Origin: Brugia malayi
Lineage: Eukaryota > Nematoda > Chromadorea > Rhabditida > Onchocercidae
Reading direction: 5' to 3'
Length of the DNA: 64,000 nucleotides
NCBI RefSeq assembly: GCF_000002995.4
Contig: NW_025062479.1
Span: 20,952,721 to 21,016,720 of the forward strand
Of the stretch, positions 58,101-64,000 are shown one piece after another. The position numbers and the translations under genes are program-made. The notes beneath the pieces are model-generated. The model saw only the letters and a program-made list of their open reading frames with translations, was not told where the DNA came from and ran no database searches. Each line of letters begins with the position of its first letter. The stretch's first letter is position 1.

Positions 58101-61100
58101 TACTGGACAAAATTAAGTAAATCATAGACTTAAATTACTTCTGCCTTAAATAAGAGTCAAATTTAAATCATATTACGCAAAGTTGACTGATGAATACAAA
58201 CCACAATCACAATCAAACCAAATTAAAGTTCTATTCGCAAGCTCTGTAAAAAATAAAAATTTACCTTGACGTGAAATGCATTGACTACTGGTAGAATCAG
58301 GAACACTGTATGACCCATACGGTAGTTTACTCACCTCCTACAATATAATATATCAATTTTAGAATACCTATACAATTTATGTCAGAAAAAAATATTGAAA
58401 ACCTAAGGTTTTATCAGATTATTCTTTGATTATCAAATGCTATGCTTTAGCATGGAAAAAATCATCAGTATTCCAATGAAACTTGTATAGATGACAAATT
58501 CTATTGAAACGCTCTCCTCTAAATTATCAGCCAACATAAACTTCAAATACTGTTACAATTATATATGTCATAATCACTCAATTTAATAAATCCCAATTTA
58601 AACTAATAAAGGAAGGGCAGTAAACTGAGGAAGTGAAAGAAGAGAAATAGGTTTACTAAAATAGAATGTAATTATGAAATGTGAAGATTGCACATACTCG
58701 ACATAAATTAGACGAAAAGAAGCGATTGCTCATGATGAGCGAATAAAATATATACTAGTTACAGGTATGCAACTCTGAAATTTATGAAACTAATATATAA
58801 ACATAAATTTAAACGTAACGTTTTCTCACAAACTACACGCATTAATGATGCAATTGCATTATAACAACAATCATCCCACTCATCTTCTAATAATATGAAA
58901 ATCTTGTTAATTTATGATAAATTCTACAGAATCTATAAAATTTACATTTTTTTCTCAGTATGCATGCTAATGTATATAATTAATTCATTTATTTATTTGC
59001 ACAACCATATTTTTTTGTCAATATCATGGTGATTTATATCGATTATGTTAAAATATTTTTGGTTCAAAAAAGTAAATCATGACGGAAATGTTCCTGAAAA
59101 ATTTGTCCATGAAAGAAAAAAAAAAAAAACAAACAAACAAATTGATTACAAATGAAATTTGCACCCAAGTATCAAAAGAAATAAATAAAAATGTTAGTTC
59201 CATGTTGATAATTCTGTTGAATCATTTGTAATCATTAAATAATTTCCTTAACACAAAAATATTGATTTGATTTCGTTTCTAAACAAAAGTCAGTATACAT
59301 TGCAAAAAGAACGTATTTCCCACCTACAGGAAAAGAGTATCTCAGTGAATTGTTATCCCCAACGTTAGCGATATTAAAATGAGCACGTGCATAAATGAAT
59401 ATTAGAACATCTCTCGCCTCCCACGTTATCACTACACGTGCATAAATGAATATTAGAACATCTCTCGCCTCCCACGTTATCACTACACGTGCATAAATGA
59501 ATATTAGAACATCTCTCGCCTCCCACGTTATCACTACACGTGCATAAATGAATATTAGAACATCTCTCGCCTCCCACGTTATCACTACACGTGCATAAAT
59601 GAATATTAGAACATCTCTCGCCTCCCACGTTATCACTACACGTGCATAAATGAATATTAGAACATCTCTCGCCTCCCACGTTATCACTACACGTGCATAA
59701 ATGAATATTAGAACATCTCTCGCCTCCCACGTTATCACTACACGTGCATAAATGAATATTAGAACATCTCTCGCCTCCCACGTTATCACTACACGTGCAT
59801 AAATGAATATTAGAACATCTCTCGCCTCCCACGTTATCACTACACGTGCATAAATGAATATTAGAACATCTCTCGCCTCCCACGTTATCACTACACGTGC
59901 ATAAATGAATATTAGAACATCTCTCGCCTCCCACGTTATCACTGCACGTGCATAAATGAACATTAGAACGTCTCACATCTCTCGCTCTCTCTCTCTTATC
60001 CAATCAGAAATGTGTGCAGTGATTCATTCATTTGAAGATAGACAGAACAACAGTGCAAGATGGTAAAACTCCGCCAATTCACAAGCTTAATTGGAATGCG
60101 ACTGCTCCTTTCCATGTTACCTTATAAAATTATTCCTTATCCCATGATTTTTTCTTATCCCAATTCATGATTTTACCAGTAGAAATTAGTATGAACTGTA
60201 GCAGTGATTAATGTTTCAATATTAGACCATCGGGTTGTTAATACATCACAAAGGATTATCAGTAGTGAATCCTTCTTGACAATTGAGAAAAAAAAAGTGA
60301 CAGAAGTTTAAGGGAACAAAATCAATGAATGATCAAATGAAATTGTCATTCTAATGACTGACTAAAATCGCTTTTGTAATTCAAAAGCTTATAGATCTTA
60401 ATTTTATGTTTTCATATGAGATCTTAGTTTTTTTTTTTTTTTAACAGACCTAGTACTGTAGTTATATTTTATAAATTAAAAATATCCTAAATTTTAACAT
60501 TACCCTATCTACACTAACACACTGCAACTTCACCGTATTTTTTTTAATTATCAACTAAAAATTTACAAACTCGCTAATAATATTTATAATATATATATAC
60601 TAATAATATATATACTTTAAGACTGTGAAACAAGAATACAATCGCCCATTTTATTCCTTATTTAAACCGCTTTTAACAAAAGATGTATTAAGAAATTGAA
60701 TAATTACCTCTTGGGTACGATCAAATTGAACAAAATCATGATATCCAGATGACTGTGTTCCATGATATTCTTCACTATATTGTTTGTTATTAGCAACTAA
60801 CTGCGAAGAATACTGCCTCTAAAATATTTTATCCTATCTCATATCTAAACAAAAAGCAACATGCTTAGTAAGTTTTAACCTTCCTTGTGAAAACTGAATC
60901 CCATGTGATAGATTTACTACATATTGCAGTGATAATTTGCAAATGTAAAATTTAAATCCCAGAAATGGACGACTGCAATAAAATAACTATACATAAAATA
61001 GCTATTTTGCAACAGAATTTAGACGATATTCTTGCAAGGTAATGACTGAACGTAAGTCACTCAGGTGTTTTCAGTAAATAACCCTTAAGTTGATGATAAA

Positions 61101-63827
61101 ATCTGACTGGAAAGAACTATTAAAGTAATAAAAAAAGAATGTAGTGATTGATATGGGAATGTTTTTGTTTCTGTTCTGCTACTATCCAAAAAATAACAAT
61201 GTAACTGACCTGAATCAATCCTGCTGAACTTTTATTGCTAAAACTAATAGACGATGATGAGAACGGATTACGCTCTGGAAGATGGGAATAATTGAGTGAT
61301 TGATGCAAGGAACGTTCACCAATCGGCAGACGTTTTACTGACTGCTGAAAAACCGAGAACTAGTTTTAGGAAAAGATGTGTCTTATTGATCAGAAACAAA
61401 ATCAGATCCTGAACTTTTAGTTTAAATAAGTGAAAAATTTTGCATAATATCAAACTCATTTATATCACTCATTAAAGAATAAAATTAAGTAGGCACTGGC
61501 TGATGAAAACAAAAATAAAAAGAATAAAATACCATTAAAAAAATATTAAAAAAAGCATTTTTTGCAAGAAGTAAACGAAAAATAACGACTACTAAATAAT
61601 CCGTATATAATAGTTTCAAAAAATCTTGAAAATTTTCAGGAAATTTGCTGGAAAAGCTATCTCATCCACAAATAAGGGCCCTTGAATATAACAGTTGCAC
61701 CCGAACGCAAAATTTCATTTATTTGGATTAATTTCTATCATGCTATAGATTAATATGCTGTTTAAAATAAAATAAATAAAAAAAAGAAAACTAACACTAA
61801 TCTTGTTTCCTCCACTATCCATCAATCCCATAAACTGTTCTTCAAGCAATTAGTATTTTTCTCTAAGTAACTTAAGCAACCCTTAGCTCCATCTATATAT
61901 GCTATTTACCAAAAAAAAAAAAAAAAAAAAAATTTAAAGCAAGCTAATGTGGAATTTAACGTCAATTTTATTTACTGTTTATTGCATTCTCTGCTGTTAT
62001 AATTACAATATTTTTTACACAACTTTGTTAACAGCGGGGAGCAAAATGATGTTAAAAACTTTGACTACGACTTCATTTTCGAGTAGTTTAATGTTATAAT
62101 ATTCTTTTGCTATATTAAGCAAAAAATTGAAGGGAGAAAACACTTGTAATGGCACAAACTCAGCACATATTATTTTGTAAATAATCGGTAATAATTGCTG
62201 TTAATCACTAAAACGGATTTAATAGACAAATGAGTTTTACTGAAACAAATAAAAACTCCTTGCCAAAGATTCATTCACCTTTGAAGATATTGAAGGCATA
62301 TTGAATGTATTTAAGTTCCTTCTAGATTTCTTTCTTTGGTACTTTTTAGAACTTTTTACTTCCGAATCACTACTATCAGGAGATTCTTCATCACCCGTAT
62401 ATTTATCCTCACTCAAATTGACTGATTCCTATAAAAAATCCTTCATAGATAAGCTAAATATAATAATCTCTAATCTTTTCAATTTATTACCACAATTAAT
62501 CAAGTGGAAAAATCTCTAAAATCATAATCCAAAGTGCAAAAAACATATTGTCATAATTTTTTGATCGACAGCATAAAACTACTTAGAAAATACGAAAACA
62601 TGAAAGCTTGCTTAAAGAAAATAATACATCACTTATTGGGTAGCTAAAATAAGAATAGAACAATAAAGTATACGATTTTAGCATCAATAATATATTAGTA
62701 TAATCAGATGGTAAATCGAAAGAAAAAAAAAAAAAAATAGTTTTAGTGATCAACATTTGCTATGCTCGCATCACTGTAAAGATATACAAATAAAATTCTC
62801 AGCACTTTTCATTTGAGCGACTGAAAATTAGAATAAAAATTTCTGAAGTGAAATTTTACCAATGATTTTCGATGTGTTTTATCATGATCATTTTTTTGAA
62901 TACTTATTATTTTACTCGTATCAGCTGGCATACACGTTTTAGGTATATGATGAAGCATCACGTTATTAATCTCATCAGCATTCCCATTATGCCTCGCACT
63001 GTTTACTTGTCTATCTTCACTGTTCGTTTCTTTATCCATTGTTTGTTTCTGAAGTTAAAAAAAAGAAATTCTGATACATAATGCACGACAAAGTATATAC
63101 ATTATAGTGTACATCTTAGTTTAACTAAACGATCAAATAGACTTCTTGCACTTTTCTAATTATTCGAATAGAAAGACAATTAGAATGATTTCAATAGAAC
63201 CATAATTCATCATTTAACAGCAGGCTTTTTTATTTAAATTTATTTCCATTATCAAAAGAAACATTTTGGTTATCTATACTTTGTTAAATTTCATTTTATG
63301 AAATAAGCAAAAAAAAAAGGCATAAAAGAAAAGTGCAAGATAGTTTTCAATTTAATAGTCCAATTTCGAGTTCACCCTTCTTTTTTCTTTTTCTTTTTTT
63401 TTGAAAAAAAAAGACTTTTCTACTGCATTAAACTATGCCGAAAAATTATCTTGAATATCGGATATCCGTTTACAAGTTGCAGATTTCAAAACATTTGTAT
63501 CTTACATGATCTATCAAAATTTGCATATATTATTCGGTAAAAATACCTCTCTTTTTGAAATGAATCTTCTAATTAATGTATAATAAAAAGAAAAAAAAAA
63601 AAAAACTATCCATCAATCAAAAAAAAAAAAAAAAACCATATCACACATTCATAAGCGTATATAAAATCCGAAACCAGACTAGACACTTTAAAAAAGAAAA
63701 AAAAAATCATATCAACAGCAAAAATTAAAACTGGTGACCACTGAACTGCTTAAAATTAAATAATGATTCATTACCTTCGAAATACTTTCACCAGAGGCGA
63801 TAACATCTTCTGAATATTTTACTGTTC
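55155..63827 (-). CDS. Unknown Ser/Asn/Gln-rich protein, 5' end outside window
   Basis: Thirteen small exons with agreeing phases: 63827-63775, 63048-62860, 62428-62279, 61344-61210, 60818-60708, 58337-58265, 57877-57821, 57454-57382, 57243-57150, 56942-56871, 56521-56453 (or 56447), 56130-55984, 55436-55155. About 500 residues are visible. The first listed exon starts at an acceptor, so upstream exons lie past 64000. The N-terminal two thirds is polar and disordered-looking, rich in Ser, Asn, Gln and His, with a basic patch (KKYQRKKSRRN). The most ordered part is near the end: TDEDWLENLFDELG, a hydrophobic helix (LQKLVKVIKLLLDI) and LPQLVGSFYGTPLN followed by TWREIVRDYC. The final exon, rich in Phe and Lys, is the least certain. 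No family recognised; it could be a cytoskeletal or RNA-associated scaffold, which is only a guess. Confidence 0.68.
59382..59975. repeat. 51-bp minisatellite with an E-box in every unit
   Basis: About twelve near-identical 51-bp units lie in an intron of the unknown minus-strand gene (between exons 60708 and 58337). CACGTG starts at 59384 and recurs every 51 bases to 59945. Because 51 is a multiple of three and the unit has no stop in two minus-strand frames, it produces two long but spurious repetitive open frames. Confidence 0.95.
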
Positions 63828-64000
63828 CTAAATAAGGTTAAGTGTAAGTTCACTAACAGAAGTTGTGTGGAATTTCATTGTACTATTACAAAGATGGATA
63901 ATTTTAAGCCAATTTCCATAATAAATCCATAATATTAAAACTTTCGTAAGTAAATGAATCATATCAGAATTTAATGCAAAACTATTTTATTTCTTACTTC

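Noticed and set aside
59235..60003. Two long repetitive open frames on the minus strand (17-residue repeats)
   Set aside because: They are produced by the 51-bp minisatellite, which is stop-free in two frames; both lie in an intron of a well-phased gene and have no independent support.

Overview
This window looks like nuclear DNA of a nematode, and most resembles a filarial or other spirurid worm. The evidence is a strongly AT-rich, poly-A/T-laden sequence, short exons with T-rich acceptors ending in TTTTCAG, several starts just downstream of such an acceptor (candidate spliced-leader sites), and a nematode-type inhibitory Cys-loop channel. The species cannot be fixed from sequence reading alone. 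Splice models were built by hand; phases were checked exon by exon, and every complete model gives a length divisible by three. I saw no rRNA, tRNA, CRISPR array, prokaryotic operon or intact transposon.

Region 1 (about 0.4-17 kb, minus strand) holds four genes of unknown function for highly charged, low-complexity proteins. They are a 745-residue protein with about fifteen 23-residue repeats (422-3604), a small two-exon gene (5733-6248), a 321-residue charged protein (8254-10035) and a 606-residue protein with a basic N-terminus, Ser/Pro/Asp-rich, NVTSE and poly-Asp tracts (13125-16918). They look fast-evolving and perhaps lineage-specific.

Region 2 (about 19-26 kb, minus) is a complete 11-exon gene for a 496-residue Cys-loop ligand-gated ion channel with an anion-type PAR motif before TM2. 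A possible plus-strand terminal exon with AATAAA (19021-19384) ends convergently with it. About 7 kb of apparently gene-free DNA follows.

Region 3 (33.6-45.2 kb, plus) is a complete 22-exon gene for a PNUTS/PPP1R10-type nuclear protein phosphatase 1 regulator: TFIIS-N-like domain, RVxF-type PP1 motif, CCCH zinc finger, RGG and RS tails.

Region 4 (47-51.6 kb, minus) has two neighbouring genes for secreted precursors of matching layout: signal peptide, acidic propeptide, furin-like site followed by Ser-Cys, a cysteine-dense segment, then basic cleavage sites and a C-terminal peptide. One appears to have a run of 12 consecutive cysteines assembled across a candidate GC-AG intron. This pair is the best candidate for something undescribed.

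Region 5 (55.2-63.8 kb, minus) is the 3' part of a gene of at least 13 small exons for an unrecognised Ser/Asn/Gln-rich protein. One intron carries a 51-bp minisatellite with a CACGTG E-box in each copy. The gene's 5' end lies beyond the window.
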